Shown: positions 44,120-53,322, counted from the first letter of the stretch. The stretch: DNA of 64,000 bases from Dehalococcoidia bacterium (GCA_020850615.1 JADZEI010000081.1:1-64000), one strand, 5' to 3'. A program made the numbers and translations. Notes: a model not told the origin generated them from the sequence alone.

Positions 44120-44992
44120 CTAGTTGTCGCCGCCGCCGCGCAAGAAATCTTCGACGTCGCGAAGGATATCATCGGCGGAGGGGAGCTCCTCGTCCGATTC
44201 GAGATCTTCCGCGGGCTCGCCGTAGTGCTCTTCGAGCGAGCGGACATAGGCGCCGATCTGGTCGTCGCCGCGGGAGGCTTCTTCGACGCGCTCGACGAAG
44301 CGGCGGCCGGCGTCTTCGAGGTCGCCGACGGGCGGCGGGAGGCCGATCATCGGCTCGAGGGCGCGGAGAAGGGCCATGGTGGCGGCAGGGTTCTCATCGA
44401 CGTTGAGGTAGTGCGGGACGCCGGCGGCGAGGCTGATGAGCGGCGCGCGGTGGTCGTTCCGAAGGATGTCGTGGAGGACGCCGATGATGCCGGTGGGGCC
44501 CTGGTACATGGAGCGGCCAAGCCCGTAGCGCGCGGCGAGGGCGGGGTCGGCGGAGGAGCCGGTGACCGGCACGGGGCGGGTGTGCGGGGTGGCGGCCGGG
44601 CGGGCGACGAGGGCGCAGACAAGGGACGGCTGGAGCCCGGCGATGACCTCAGCGAGGCGGGTGGCAAAGGTGCGCCACTTCAGGTTGGGCTCGCTGCCGC
44701 GGATGATGACGATGTCGTGCGCGGCATCGGGGAGGCGGGCGTAGAAGCCCTCATTGCGGGGCCAGTTGAGCTCGCGGATGCCGCCCTCGCCGACCTTCAC
44801 GGTCGGGCGGGTGTCGGTGAAGACGTAGTACGACTCGGCGTCGACCGTGAGGAAGCGCTCGGCGGCGTAGGCGTCGACCAGGCGGGTGGCGGCATCGGTC
44901 GTGACGGTGCCGGTGTCGCTCCAGCCGGTGAAGGCGAGGACGACGACAGGAGAGCGGAGCCCTTCGACGGGAGTACTGTTGAACCCATCCAC
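44120..44992 (-). CDS. PAC2-family proteasome-assembly-chaperone-like protein
   Basis: 290 residues. VVVLAFTGWSDTGTVTTDAATRLVDAY opens the PAC2 fold, and GPTGIIGVLHDILRNDHRAPLISLAAGVPHYLN is its conserved core. The end is acidic and helical (LESDEELPSADDILRDVEDFL). PAC2 proteins are archaeal/eukaryal proteasome chaperones and are frequent in Actinobacteria and Chloroflexota. GTG at 44992 is chosen because TACAAT stands 7 bases upstream; the ATG three codons earlier would lie inside that box. Confidence 0.88.
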   Translation of the reverse strand: MDGFNSTPVEGLRSPVVVLAFTGWSDTGTVTTDAATRLVDAYAAERFLTVDAESYYVFTDTRPTVKVGEGGIRELNWPRNEGFYARLPDAAHDIVIIRGSEPNLKWRTFATRLAEVIAGLQPSLVCALVARPAATPHTRPVPVTGSSADPALAARYGLGRSMYQGPTGIIGVLHDILRNDHRAPLISLAAGVPHYLNVDENPAATMALLRALEPMIGLPPPVGDLEDAGRRFVERVEEASRGDDQIGAYVRSLEEHYGEPAEDLESDEELPSADDILRDVEDFLRGGGDN

Positions 44993-44999
44993 GGGGAGC

Positions 45000-45005
45000 A
45001 TTGTA
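45000..45005 (-). promoter_or_regulatory. -10 box TACAAT, likely leaderless promoter
   Basis: Lies 7 bases before the GTG of the PAC2 gene, with no Shine-Dalgarno. Confidence 0.5.
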
Positions 45006-45172
45006 CCGGGTCGGGGCTTTGGGACACGCTGGCGGACATGCGGCAGCCGCTGGCGGCACACACGGGCGTTACCGTGGGGATGGATACTGTTATGCGCGCG
45101 TTAGCCGGGCAGGCTAGATTGGCGTGGGAGTTGCGTTTGCAAAGTACAACAGAGCCGAACACTGCCGGGACC

Positions 45173-46636
45173 ATGCCAGTCGCCGCGATACCCGACCGGG
45201 CCAACCAGAACCCGGTCCTGCTGTGGGAGAGCGGCGCGGGAGGCGACCTGACCTGGTGCAACGCCGCCTGGCTCGCGTTCCGGGGCCGCAAAGCCGGGGA
45301 CGAGCTGGGGTACGGGTGGCTCGAAGGCGTGCATCCCGGGGACCAGGAGGCCGTCCGGGGTGGGTTCGAACAGGCGCACGCGGCGGGGCTGCCCCTGGAG
45401 ATGGAGTTGCGGATGGTGCGCGAGGACGGCTCGCTGCGCTGGATGCTGCTCCAGGGGGCGCCGGGCGGGGGCGGGTTCGCGGGCAGCTGCAACGACATCA
45501 CCCGGCTGAAGCGGGAGGCGCACGAGTCGTCGGAGCGGCTGTCGCTGGCCGAGACGCTGCTGGAGCGGGCGCCGGTGGGGTTTGCGTTCCTCGACACGGA
45601 CCTGCGGTTCGCTAGCGTGAACCCGGCGCTGCAGACGATGGACGGGCTGCCGGCGGAGGCCCACCGGGGCAAGACGCCGAGCGAGGTGTTCGGCAGCGAA
45701 CCTGGCGGCACGCTGGAGGCGCAGCTCCGCGAGCGGCTGGAGGTGGACGAGGCGATGACCGGCCTGGAGCTCACCGGCGAAACGGCGGACGGGCGGGTCG
45801 CCGCCTGGATCGTCAGTTCGTACCCGGTGCGCCATTCGGCGACGGGGGAGCGGCTGGGCGTGGGCCTGATCGTGGTGGACGTGAGCGAGCAGGAGGCGGC
45901 GCGGAGCGAGCTGCGGCAGGTGGCGGACGACCTGCGGCGGGCGAATGCGGTGAAGGACGAGGTGCTGGGGCTGGTGTCGCACGAGCTGCGGACGCCGCTG
46001 ACGACGCTCCGGGGGAACGCGAACGCGCTGGCGCGGCACGGGCGGGCGCTGAGCGAGGAGCAGCGCAACGACGCGCTCGGGGACATCGAGCGGGACGCGG
46101 AGCGGCTGCAGCAGATCGTGGAGAACATGCTGATCCTGGCGCGGATCGAAGCCTCGGACGAGGTGGAGGTGGAGCCGGTTCGGTTGCAGCGGGTGATCGA
46201 GCGGGCGGTGGCGGACCACCGGATCCGGCACCCGTGGCACCCGGTTTCGATTACCTACACGGAGGAGCTGCCGCCGGCGCTGGCGCACACCGTGTACTTC
46301 CGGCAGGTGCTGACGAACCTGCTGAGCAACGCGGCGAAGTACAGCGACCCGGACAAGCCGATCGACGTGGAGGTCGGGCGGCTCGGGGACTCGGCGATCG
46401 TGCGGGTGCTGGACCGCGGCGCAGGCATCGCCCAGGAGGAGGCGGAGCGGATCTTCGACCCGTTCTACCGGTCGAGCGAGACGGCGACGCGTGCCTCCGG
46501 CATGGGGCTGGGGTTGTCCGTGTGCAAGCGGCTGGTGGAGGAGCAGGGCGGCGAGATCGCGGTCGCGCGGCGGGAGGGCGGCGGCACGGCCGTGACCTTC
46601 TCGGTGCGGCTGATCACGGACGAGTACCCGGAGTAG
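45173..46636 (+). CDS. PAS-PAS sensor histidine kinase
   Basis: 487 residues, soluble. The first PAS domain (about 12-115) includes WLEGVHPGDQEAVRGGFEQA and the second (125-240) includes ERAPVGFAFLDTDLRFASVNPALQ. HisKA follows with VSHELRTPLTTL (His270), then HATPase with NLLSNAAKYSDP, DRGAGI and GMGLGLSVCKRLVEEQGG. The open frame extends 1.7 kb further upstream only because of antisense GC bias. The ATG at 45173 begins the first PAS helix. The receiver gene lies tail to tail. Confidence 0.9.
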   Translation: MPVAAIPDRANQNPVLLWESGAGGDLTWCNAAWLAFRGRKAGDELGYGWLEGVHPGDQEAVRGGFEQAHAAGLPLEMELRMVREDGSLRWMLLQGAPGGGGFAGSCNDITRLKREAHESSERLSLAETLLERAPVGFAFLDTDLRFASVNPALQTMDGLPAEAHRGKTPSEVFGSEPGGTLEAQLRERLEVDEAMTGLELTGETADGRVAAWIVSSYPVRHSATGERLGVGLIVVDVSEQEAARSELRQVADDLRRANAVKDEVLGLVSHELRTPLTTLRGNANALARHGRALSEEQRNDALGDIERDAERLQQIVENMLILARIEASDEVEVEPVRLQRVIERAVADHRIRHPWHPVSITYTEELPPALAHTVYFRQVLTNLLSNAAKYSDPDKPIDVEVGRLGDSAIVRVLDRGAGIAQEEAERIFDPFYRSSETATRASGMGLGLSVCKRLVEEQGGEIAVARREGGGTAVTFSVRLITDEYPE

Positions 46637-47119
46637 CTACTCGCCCAGGGCAGCGCGGACGGCGCTGGTGAGCGCGGGGAGGTCGAACGGCTTCTGGATG
46701 AAGCCGGCGAGCGGGCGCACGCCGAAGAGCTCGGTGGCCTCTTCGCGGCCGTAGCCGCTCATGAGGACGACGCGGGCATCGGGGCGGACGGCGGCGATGG
46801 CATCGAACACCTGGTCGCCGCCCATCACGGGCATGGTCATGTCGAGAAGAACGAGGCGGACGCGGGAGGCGTGCTCCGTGAAGAGGGCGAGGGCTTCGCG
46901 GCCATCGGCGGCAGTGGTCACTTCGAAGCCGGCGTATTCGAGCGCTCGGGCGGTGACCAGGCGGATGACCTCTTCGTCGTCGACGACGAGGATGAGGCCG
47001 CTGCCGCGCCAGGGCCCGGGCCGCTCGCTGGCGTGCACGGCGTGCCGCGGCCGCAGCCAGGCGGGGACGCGCCGGGCCACGAGGCGGCGGAGCTGGGGGC
47101 GCGGGAGCAAGTCAGGCAT
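46637..47119 (-). CDS. Stand-alone response-regulator receiver
   Basis: 160 residues. A basic N-terminus of about 40 residues precedes a REC domain: ILVVDDEEV, phospho-acceptor in LLDMTMPVMGG, MSGYG and the conserved lysine in IQKPF. No output domain. Its stop abuts the kinase stop with no gap (gagTAGCTActc), so the pair is convergent. It probably accepts phosphate from that kinase, but this is inference. The start could be further upstream, up to 47236. Confidence 0.85.
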   Translation of the reverse strand: MPDLLPRPQLRRLVARRVPAWLRPRHAVHASERPGPWRGSGLILVVDDEEVIRLVTARALEYAGFEVTTAADGREALALFTEHASRVRLVLLDMTMPVMGGDQVFDAIAAVRPDARVVLMSGYGREEATELFGVRPLAGFIQKPFDLPALTSAVRAALGE

Positions 47120-47272
47120 GGTGCATAACCGGGTGCGGCACTCCAACCGTGCCCGGGCCGCCAGGGGCGCCGGGGCGAGGCGCGCGCAGTGGCCCCGAGG
47201 GACCACCGCGCGAACCAGTGTACTCATCTGCGGCAAGCCCCTGCCGCGAGACCAGTGGCGATGGGACGGAGG

Positions 47273-48547
47273 TCAGAGCACCAGGGCGGGCTCGAGCTCG
47301 GCCTCGTCCAGGTCCGGGCCGACCACCGAGAGGTGGAGCTTCTCGCCGTGGAGGACGCGCCGGGCGATGCGCTGCACGTCGTCCGCGGTTACGGCTTCGA
47401 TCCGGTCGACGACGGACTCGATGGTCTCGATATAGCCGCGGGTGAGGAGGAGCTCGCCGTGGCGCTGGCCGAGCGAGTGGGCGGTCTCCTGGGAAAGGCG
47501 GTAGCGGCCGATGGAGTGGTCCTTGGCCTTGCGCAGCTCGTCTTCGGGCACGATGTCGCTGGCGAGCTTGCCCGTCTCATCGAGGCAGACGCGGACCGTC
47601 TCGACGAGGCGGTCGCGGTCGACACCGGCGGAGATGGTGAAGACGCCGGCATCGGCGAGGAAGCCGTAGCCGGAGCTGACCGAGTAGGCGAGGCCGCGGC
47701 GTTCGCGGACTTCGCGGAAGAGGCGCGAGGACATACCGGCGCCGAGGACATCGTTCATGATGCGGAGGGCGAACCGCTCCGGGTCGTCGCGGCCGAAGAT
47801 CGGCAGGCCGATGTAGACGCTGCACTGGTCCACGGCGCGGGAATCGCAGGCGATGCGCGGCCCGGTGACCTCCGGGTCGTAGGGAAGGACCGAGGGGATG
47901 TCGCCGGCGGGCATGTCGCGGAAGAGCGGCTCGGCGATGTCCATGACCTGGGCGTGGGTCACGTTGCCGGCCACGGAGAGGACGATGTTCGAGGGGTGGT
48001 ACCACTGGCCGATGTGCTCGAGGAAATCGGGGCGGTTCATCCCGTTGACGAGCTCGACGGAGCCGCCGACGTCCCAGCCGCTCGGCTGCTCGCCATAGAC
48101 AGCGGTGCCGATGAGGCGGCCCGCCCAGGCCTGGGGGTTGTCGTGGTTCCGCTTGAGCTCCTGCTGGACGACGGTGCGCTCGCGGTCGATCTCCTCCTGT
48201 TCGAGCTTCGAATGGAGAAGCATGTCGGCTGTTACGTCGAGTGCGACGGGGAGCCGGTCGAAGGGGACGATGTTCCAGTAGCAGGTGAACTCTTTGTTGG
48301 TGTAGGCGTTGAGGGTGCCGCCTGCGCCTTCGATCTCCTGGGCGATCATGACCGCGTCGGGGCGGCGTTCGGTGCCCTTGAAGACCATGTGCTCGAGGAA
48401 GTGGGTGATGCCGTTGAGGCGCTGGGGCTCGGAGCGGGAGCCGACGCCAACGAAGAGATTGACGGACGCAGCCTGCGTGGTGGGGATGGGGGTGGTGACG
48501 ATGCGCAGTCCGTTTGGCAGCGTCGATTGTTCCCAGGTGATGGCCAA
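47273..48547 (-). CDS. M16-family zinc peptidase
   Basis: 424 residues. The inverted zinc motif HFLEH is at 49-53 with the downstream glutamate region (RERTVVQQELKRNHDNP), and the C-terminal homologous half carries RRGLAYSVSSGY. This single-chain form resembles processing-peptidase-beta-like YmxG. The start is TTG with GGAGG at 5 bases; no ATG fits. It cleaves peptides or processes proteins. Confidence 0.93.
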   Translation of the reverse strand: MAITWEQSTLPNGLRIVTTPIPTTQAASVNLFVGVGSRSEPQRLNGITHFLEHMVFKGTERRPDAVMIAQEIEGAGGTLNAYTNKEFTCYWNIVPFDRLPVALDVTADMLLHSKLEQEEIDRERTVVQQELKRNHDNPQAWAGRLIGTAVYGEQPSGWDVGGSVELVNGMNRPDFLEHIGQWYHPSNIVLSVAGNVTHAQVMDIAEPLFRDMPAGDIPSVLPYDPEVTGPRIACDSRAVDQCSVYIGLPIFGRDDPERFALRIMNDVLGAGMSSRLFREVRERRGLAYSVSSGYGFLADAGVFTISAGVDRDRLVETVRVCLDETGKLASDIVPEDELRKAKDHSIGRYRLSQETAHSLGQRHGELLLTRGYIETIESVVDRIEAVTADDVQRIARRVLHGEKLHLSVVGPDLDEAELEPALVL

Positions 48548-48632
48548 GGAGTCCTCCCGGCGGTGGTGAGCGCGTATTGTACGGGCCGCGGCCTTTGCCG
48601 GAAGGGGGAGGCGCCGAGGGTGTGTGCGCCCT

Positions 48633-48638
48633 TACACT
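48633..48638 (+). promoter_or_regulatory. -10 box TACACT
   Basis: Lies 7 bases before the ATG at 48646. The short spacer gaaggta could also serve as a weak ribosome site. Confidence 0.4.
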
Positions 48639-48645
48639 GAAGGTA

Positions 48646-49617
48646 ATGGAACTCGCCGGGGCCCGGATCGCGGCGAACTGGACGAGCGCGGCCGGTGCGC
48701 TCGAAGGGATCCTGGCCTACGTGGGCGCGCCGCTGCCGCGACACGCGGTCATGGGGCTCACCGGGCACGCGTGGCACTTCTGCCTCGGGACGAAAGAGGG
48801 CGTGGCGGCACTGCCTTCGGGGCCAGCTGCGGTCGACCGGGCGGCGCTGCCACACCGGTACGCGCGGACGGGACAGAGGTGGGAGCGGTTCGCCGCGCGG
48901 GCGGCCGGGCCGGACGAGCTCGCTGCGGCGCGGGCCGGGGCGGCCGCGTGGGCGAAGGGCCACCTCGATGCGGGGCGGCCGCTGATCGGCTGGGACCTGC
49001 ACCTGCACGAGCACGGCGTCATCTACGGGTACGACGATGCGCGCGGGGGGTTGCTGGCGGACGACATCCTCACGCCGGAGGTGGGACCGCTCGTGCGCTG
49101 GGAGGACTGGGCGCCGCTCGGGGAGATCGAGCTGCTGGCACCGGTGGGGGCGTTCGAACCGGACCCGGACGAGGTGCTCGCGGGGGCGCTGGAGACGGCG
49201 ATCGCGTGCTTCGAGGGGCGGGACGGGCCCGAGGGCGACACGCAGCCCCGGGGAGCCGACGGGATCGCCGCGTGGGCGGACGTGCTCGACGGCGCGGGCG
49301 AGGTGGACCGCGCGGGCAACGCGTACACGCTGGCGGTGCTGCAGGCCGCACGGCTGGACGGCATCACGTTCCTGGAGGACCTGGCCGGCGGGATACCCGA
49401 GCTCGCGGGGCCGCTCGGCGGGGCGGCGCGGGCGCTGCGGGAGGAGACGAAGGCGCTCGCGCCGCTGCTCACGCTGTTCCCGTTCCCGACCGGGGGACAT
49501 GGCAACGTGGCCAACCCGGGGCTGCGGCGGGCGGCGGCGATGGCGCTGCGGCGGGCAGCGAACCACGAGCGGGAGGCCGCGGGGCGAATCGGGGACGGGC
49601 TCGAGCAGCTCCGGTAG
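48646..49617 (+). CDS. BtrH-like papain-fold protein (tentative)
   Basis: 323 residues. Segments such as GLTGHAWHFCLG, GRPLIGWDLHLHEHGVIYGYDDARGGLLADD and the later helical half recall BtrH_N/C39-like proteins, which bind or process peptides or acyl carriers. The expected cysteine nucleophile is not clearly placed. No signal or span. It leads a tight series with the phosphatase and the Cys-rich regulator. Confidence 0.65.
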   Translation: MELAGARIAANWTSAAGALEGILAYVGAPLPRHAVMGLTGHAWHFCLGTKEGVAALPSGPAAVDRAALPHRYARTGQRWERFAARAAGPDELAAARAGAAAWAKGHLDAGRPLIGWDLHLHEHGVIYGYDDARGGLLADDILTPEVGPLVRWEDWAPLGEIELLAPVGAFEPDPDEVLAGALETAIACFEGRDGPEGDTQPRGADGIAAWADVLDGAGEVDRAGNAYTLAVLQAARLDGITFLEDLAGGIPELAGPLGGAARALREETKALAPLLTLFPFPTGGHGNVANPGLRRAAAMALRRAANHEREAAGRIGDGLEQLR

Positions 49618-49638
49618 GCCGGGCGAAGGGGCGTGTGG

Positions 49639-49644
49639 CACAAT
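49639..49644 (+). promoter_or_regulatory. -10-like box CACAAT
   Basis: Lies 6 bases before the phosphatase start, with no Shine-Dalgarno. Confidence 0.4.
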
Positions 49645-49650
49645 CGGGGC

Positions 49651-50073
49651 ATGCCGAACTGGGTAATCGAGGACCTGATCGCCACCAGCCCGCGGCCGGG
49701 GTTCACGCCCGGGCCAGAGCACCGCGTGCCGGAGCATGTCGTCGAGGAGTGGCTGGTGCGGGTACAGGCGAGGGGGATCCGGTCGGTGATCTGCCTGATC
49801 GGGCCGGACCAGCTGTGGCTGTACAAGCATTCGCTGCCGGAGGGGCTGCTCGGGCGGTACAACGCCGCCGGGCTGGAGGTGGCGCACATCCCGACGCAGG
49901 ACCAGCAGACGCACCCGTTCACGCCGGAGCAGTACGACGAGGCGTGGGAGGCGTTCCTGGCGCTGCCAAAGCCGGTGCTGGTGCACTGCAGCGCGGGGAT
50001 GGACCGCACCGGGCGGATCGTGAGCCACATCCTGGCGTGCATGCAGCGGGACGGGGTGTTCACCGCCGGTTAA
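49651..50073 (+). CDS. Tyrosine/dual-specificity phosphatase
   Basis: 140 residues. The P-loop VHCSAGMDRTGR gives Cys113 and Arg119, a complete HCX5R signature. The preceding helix and HIPTQDQQTHPFTPEQ supply the general-acid loop with Asp84. It should remove phosphate from tyrosine or other phospho-residues. The start has no ribosome site but a CACAAT box 6 bases upstream. Confidence 0.88.
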   Translation: MPNWVIEDLIATSPRPGFTPGPEHRVPEHVVEEWLVRVQARGIRSVICLIGPDQLWLYKHSLPEGLLGRYNAAGLEVAHIPTQDQQTHPFTPEQYDEAWEAFLALPKPVLVHCSAGMDRTGRIVSHILACMQRDGVFTAG

Positions 50074-50159
50074 GCCGTTTGGAAAGTTCCAGTCTGTCCA
50101 CCTTTTCCGGGCGCGCGGGTCGCCGATCACTAGGTGACGGGAACCACGGAGGCCGGGCG

Positions 50160-51335
50160 TTGTGTTCGCTGTGTCCCTCGCCGGATGACGATGGCGCCCT
50201 GGAGTGGTGGGGCGAGGGGCTGAGCGTGCCCCCGGCCGACGCGACCCCGGAATCGAAGCCGGTGTGCATGCGGTGCTTGCGCTGGTTCGGGCATGTGCTG
50301 GACCTTGCGGCGCGGCCGCACGACATGGACCCGGGGGTGCTCGGGTTCCCGGCACGGCGGGAAGGCGGGCGGGCCTGCATGAACTGCTGCAACTTCTGCC
50401 TCGGCGAGCTGGGCGGCGAGCGGTTCACCGTCTCACTTTCGCAATCGCGGACATCCATCACGGACCGGCAGTGGCCACCGCGACAGTACCGGCTGTGCCG
50501 GGGGTGCTTCACCTGGGCGCGGCTGGCGGTGCACGACCGGACGGCCCTGAGCGGCACTTCGCACCGGGCGGGCGAAGGCGCGATGGGCTCGTGGCGCCAG
50601 GCGGCCGCGCGCGACGCCTGCATGGCCTACCTGGACCCGCGAGACGCGTTCACGGTGGAGGCGACGCTGACGGCGATGCACCGACAGGTCGCGCGGATCA
50701 CGATGCGCTGCACGTGGGAGTGCGGCCTGATAGGCGGGAGCGGTGGGGCGGCCGGGCACGCGCTGCCGACGGCTCACGGCCTCGTATGCGGCTCGGATTC
50801 GGGGATCCTGCTCGCGGCGGGACAGGATGGCCGGGCGCGAGAGTTCGTTGGCACGCTGTCGCCGGAGCAGCGGGCGCGGGTGTTCGTGGTGGCGCGGCAG
50901 GACACGCTCTCGGACGCGTTCGAGGCGCTGCGGGCGGGCGCGGCGGAGCTGCTGTCTTCGCCGCTTTCGCCACAGCAGGTGAGCGGCGCGCTGGACCGGA
51001 TGGGCCAGCCCGGGCTGGTGAGCCAGCGGAACCGGAACGGCGTGCCGGCATACCGGGTGGCCGCGAGCAACGGGATCAGCGCGCACGGGTTCGCGATCCG
51101 CCCGGGCGAGCGGATGCCCGCGGCGTCGCTGCTGTTGCTGTTGCGGCGGTTCGTGCGGGGCTACGACCTGGTCGGGCAGTGGCCGGACAACCGGTTGCAG
51201 GTGGTAGCGTTCTGCGACGACGCGCGAAAGGGCGCGGTGCTGGAGCGGCTCAAGCTCGCAGCGGGGCGGAGCGCCGTGGTGGAGCTGCGAGAAAGCGCGC
51301 CGGCGGGGGCGGCCCGGGAGCTGCGCGCCGGCTGA
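50160..51335 (+). CDS. Multi-CxxC, pseudo-receiver, degenerate GGDEF protein
   Basis: 391 residues. CxxC pairs at 2-5, 36-39, 73-80 (CMNCCNFC) and 113-116 suggest zinc knuckles. Residues about 207-280 resemble a receiver (VFVVARQDTLSDAFEALRAGAAELLSSPLSP) without the phospho-aspartate and with Ser for Lys. Residues about 305-385 resemble a GGDEF domain whose signature loop has become GQWPDNRLQVV, so it should be inactive. TTG with GGAGG at 7 bases sets the start; no ATG fits. Probably a signal-binding adaptor; function unknown. Confidence 0.75.
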   Translation: MCSLCPSPDDDGALEWWGEGLSVPPADATPESKPVCMRCLRWFGHVLDLAARPHDMDPGVLGFPARREGGRACMNCCNFCLGELGGERFTVSLSQSRTSITDRQWPPRQYRLCRGCFTWARLAVHDRTALSGTSHRAGEGAMGSWRQAAARDACMAYLDPRDAFTVEATLTAMHRQVARITMRCTWECGLIGGSGGAAGHALPTAHGLVCGSDSGILLAAGQDGRAREFVGTLSPEQRARVFVVARQDTLSDAFEALRAGAAELLSSPLSPQQVSGALDRMGQPGLVSQRNRNGVPAYRVAASNGISAHGFAIRPGERMPAASLLLLLRRFVRGYDLVGQWPDNRLQVVAFCDDARKGAVLERLKLAAGRSAVVELRESAPAGAARELRAG

Positions 51336-51363
51336 GGGCGCGCAGCCGGGACGATTTGGCGAC

Positions 51364-52344
51364 TCAGACGGTCGCGACGGCGCGAGGGGTGAGCAGGCCG
51401 GAGAGCCGCTCGATCTCGGTCCAGAACTCGTCGACGGTATCGCGGACGATCTGGCCGGCCGACTTGACCTCGTCGATGAGGACGCCGCTTTCGCCGCAGC
51501 CGGCGAGGGCGAGGTCAGTGCGGCCTTCGTAGAACAGCTTGAGCGGTTCGCCGGCGTACATCTTGTTGCGGTCGCCGGCTTCGCCGCGCGAGACGGCTTC
51601 GGAGAACTGGTTCCGGACGGCGCGCATCGAGGGGATGACGGGGAAGTTGAGGTCGATGGAGATGACCGCGTTGCAGTCGACGATCTCCTGCTTGTACTCG
51701 GGCGACCAGGGGCACTCAGCGGAGGCGATGAAGCGCGTGCCCATCCAGATGCCTTCGGCGCCGAGGGCGAAGGCGGCGGCCATGCCGATGCCATCGACGA
51801 TGCCGCCGGAGGCGACGATGGGCACGTGCAGCTGCTTGCGGGCCTTCTGGAGGAGGGCGAAGGTGTGGAGCGCGTCGGCACGGTGGCCGCCGCCCTTTTC
51901 GGCGCCGCCGAGGACAACGCCATCGACGCCAGCATCCTGGGCGCGGAGCGCTTCGTCGATCGAGTCGGTCAGGTGGTAGGTGACGACGCCGGCGTCCTTG
52001 ATGCGCTGGATGAAGCGCGTGGGGTCGCCGTAACCGGTCGTCACGAAGCGGGTCTTGCCATCGAGCGCCCAATCGAGGACGGCGTCGGCGCGGTCGGGCA
52101 TGCGGGAAAGGGTGCCGACCATGAGGTGGATGCCGAAGGGCTTATCGGTGCGGCCGCGAAGCTCTTCGTACTGCTCCTGGAGCTGCGGGATGGGCAGCGA
52201 CGCGGTTTCGAGCAGGCCAACGCCGCCAGCCTCGGCGACGGCGCCCACGAGCGGGGCGCGGGAGATGAGGCCGATGGGGGCCTGGAAGATCGGGAACTCC
52301 GTGCCCGTGTGCTGGATGACGCGATTACCTTCGAACGAACGCAT
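51364..52344 (-). CDS. Nitronate monooxygenase/enoyl-ACP reductase II-like flavoprotein
   Basis: 326-residue TIM-barrel FMN enzyme. FPIFQAPIGLISRAPLVGAVAEAGGVGLL is the N-terminal signature, GVVLGGAEKGGGHR the catalytic-loop region, and ASGGIVDGIGMAAAFALGAEGIWMGTRFIAS binds the FMN phosphate. GGAGGGG at 6 bases fixes the ATG. Whether it oxidises nitronates or does another flavin reaction is not determinable. Confidence 0.9.
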   Translation of the reverse strand: MRSFEGNRVIQHTGTEFPIFQAPIGLISRAPLVGAVAEAGGVGLLETASLPIPQLQEQYEELRGRTDKPFGIHLMVGTLSRMPDRADAVLDWALDGKTRFVTTGYGDPTRFIQRIKDAGVVTYHLTDSIDEALRAQDAGVDGVVLGGAEKGGGHRADALHTFALLQKARKQLHVPIVASGGIVDGIGMAAAFALGAEGIWMGTRFIASAECPWSPEYKQEIVDCNAVISIDLNFPVIPSMRAVRNQFSEAVSRGEAGDRNKMYAGEPLKLFYEGRTDLALAGCGESGVLIDEVKSAGQIVRDTVDEFWTEIERLSGLLTPRAVATV

Positions 52345-52476
52345 GGAAACCCCTCCCGCTGCAGCGATGTGCGATCGTGCCGCAGCCAAACGCTACCTGC
52401 CCGGTCTTCCCGGTACGTTTCGGAAGAACCATTGGGCCTTGTTTGTATCGAAGGCGGGGCGGGCGGGCAAGGGTGG

Positions 52477-53322
52477 CTACTGGAGCTCCTGCCACTCGGC
52501 CTGGCGCGCGAAGAGGAGGTCGTGCATCTCCCAGAACTTGTCCTGTTCGCCGGCGCACATGGCGACCACGGCGGCGTTTGCGGCGTTCGGGTGGATCTGG
52601 GTGATGGGGAAGTGGAGGAAGGCCATCGCCACGTCGTTGCCGAGGCGGGTGCGGATGCGCTCGAGGTTGTCGTTGTTCCAGCGGCGGCAGAAGGGGCACT
52701 GGAAGTCGCTGAACTCGGCGACCATGACCTTCGCCATGGGGTTGCCCTCGATCTCGGCGTCGGAGACGTCGGGCTTGCGGTCGAGGATGGCGAAGCGGCC
52801 GGCGGCGGCGAGCTGCTGGATGGTCGCGGAGTACTGGTCGAGCGAGGTGGGGCTGGCGGCGAGCTCCTTTTCGATGACCTCGTCGAAGACGGCGGTGGGC
52901 TGGGCGCCAACGACCATCTTGTTGTTGATGAAGAACGTGGGGGTGCCGGTGACGCCGAACTCGCGGCCACGCTGGACGTGGGTGTTGAGCAGGGCGACGT
53001 TCTGCTGCTGGGCGAGGCACTGGTCGAAGCGGACGGCGTCGAGCTTCAGCTCCGCGGCGTAGTTGGTCATCGCGGTCTTGAGGTTGAGGTTCGCGGACGT
53101 GGGGGAGGTGGCGGTGCCGGTCGCCGAAGTTTCGCTGCCGCCGGCGGCCATGTGGGTCACGTCGTCGCCGGAGTCGTTGCGGTCGATGAGCCAGATGGTG
53201 GCGGAGATGATGACCGCGCCGATGAGGATGGCGCCCGGGGTGAGGAAGGCGGTCCAGAGGGGGCGGGCGGGCGGCGCGGGGCGTGGTTCGGGAGCTGGCG
53301 GCGGGTCGAGTTCCGGGGTCAC
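52477..53322 (-). CDS. Membrane-anchored DsbA-like oxidoreductase, apparently circularly permuted
   Basis: 281 residues. One span (about 30-46) is followed by the part that normally ends a DsbA/Thioredoxin_4 domain: LKLDAVRFDQCLAQ, GREFGVTGTPTFFIN with the cis-Pro at 128, and VVGAQPTAVFDEVIEKEL. After a linker (160-193) comes the part that normally begins it: AKVMVAEFSDFQCPFC (CPFC 209-212), HPNAANAAVVAMCAGEQDKFWEMHDLLF, then the stop. All halves are present once, in swapped order. Start GTG lies 6 bases after TACCAT, without a ribosome site. Confidence 0.85.
   Translation of the reverse strand: MTPELDPPPAPEPRPAPPARPLWTAFLTPGAILIGAVIISATIWLIDRNDSGDDVTHMAAGGSETSATGTATSPTSANLNLKTAMTNYAAELKLDAVRFDQCLAQQQNVALLNTHVQRGREFGVTGTPTFFINNKMVVGAQPTAVFDEVIEKELAASPTSLDQYSATIQQLAAAGRFAILDRKPDVSDAEIEGNPMAKVMVAEFSDFQCPFCRRWNNDNLERIRTRLGNDVAMAFLHFPITQIHPNAANAAVVAMCAGEQDKFWEMHDLLFARQAEWQELQ

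Noticed and set aside
43469-45172. Open frame of about 1.7 kb upstream of the sensor kinase, giving an apparent 1055-residue protein
   Set aside because: It runs antisense over the PAC2 and helical genes, is Gly/Ala/Arg/Glu-rich in the manner of shadow frames, and shows no domain until the PAS region.
48624-50159. Continuous frame giving a 903-residue product ending in the Cys-rich regulator
   Set aside because: It overlaps the BtrH-like and phosphatase genes in another frame. A TTG with GGAGG at 50160 explains the real protein.
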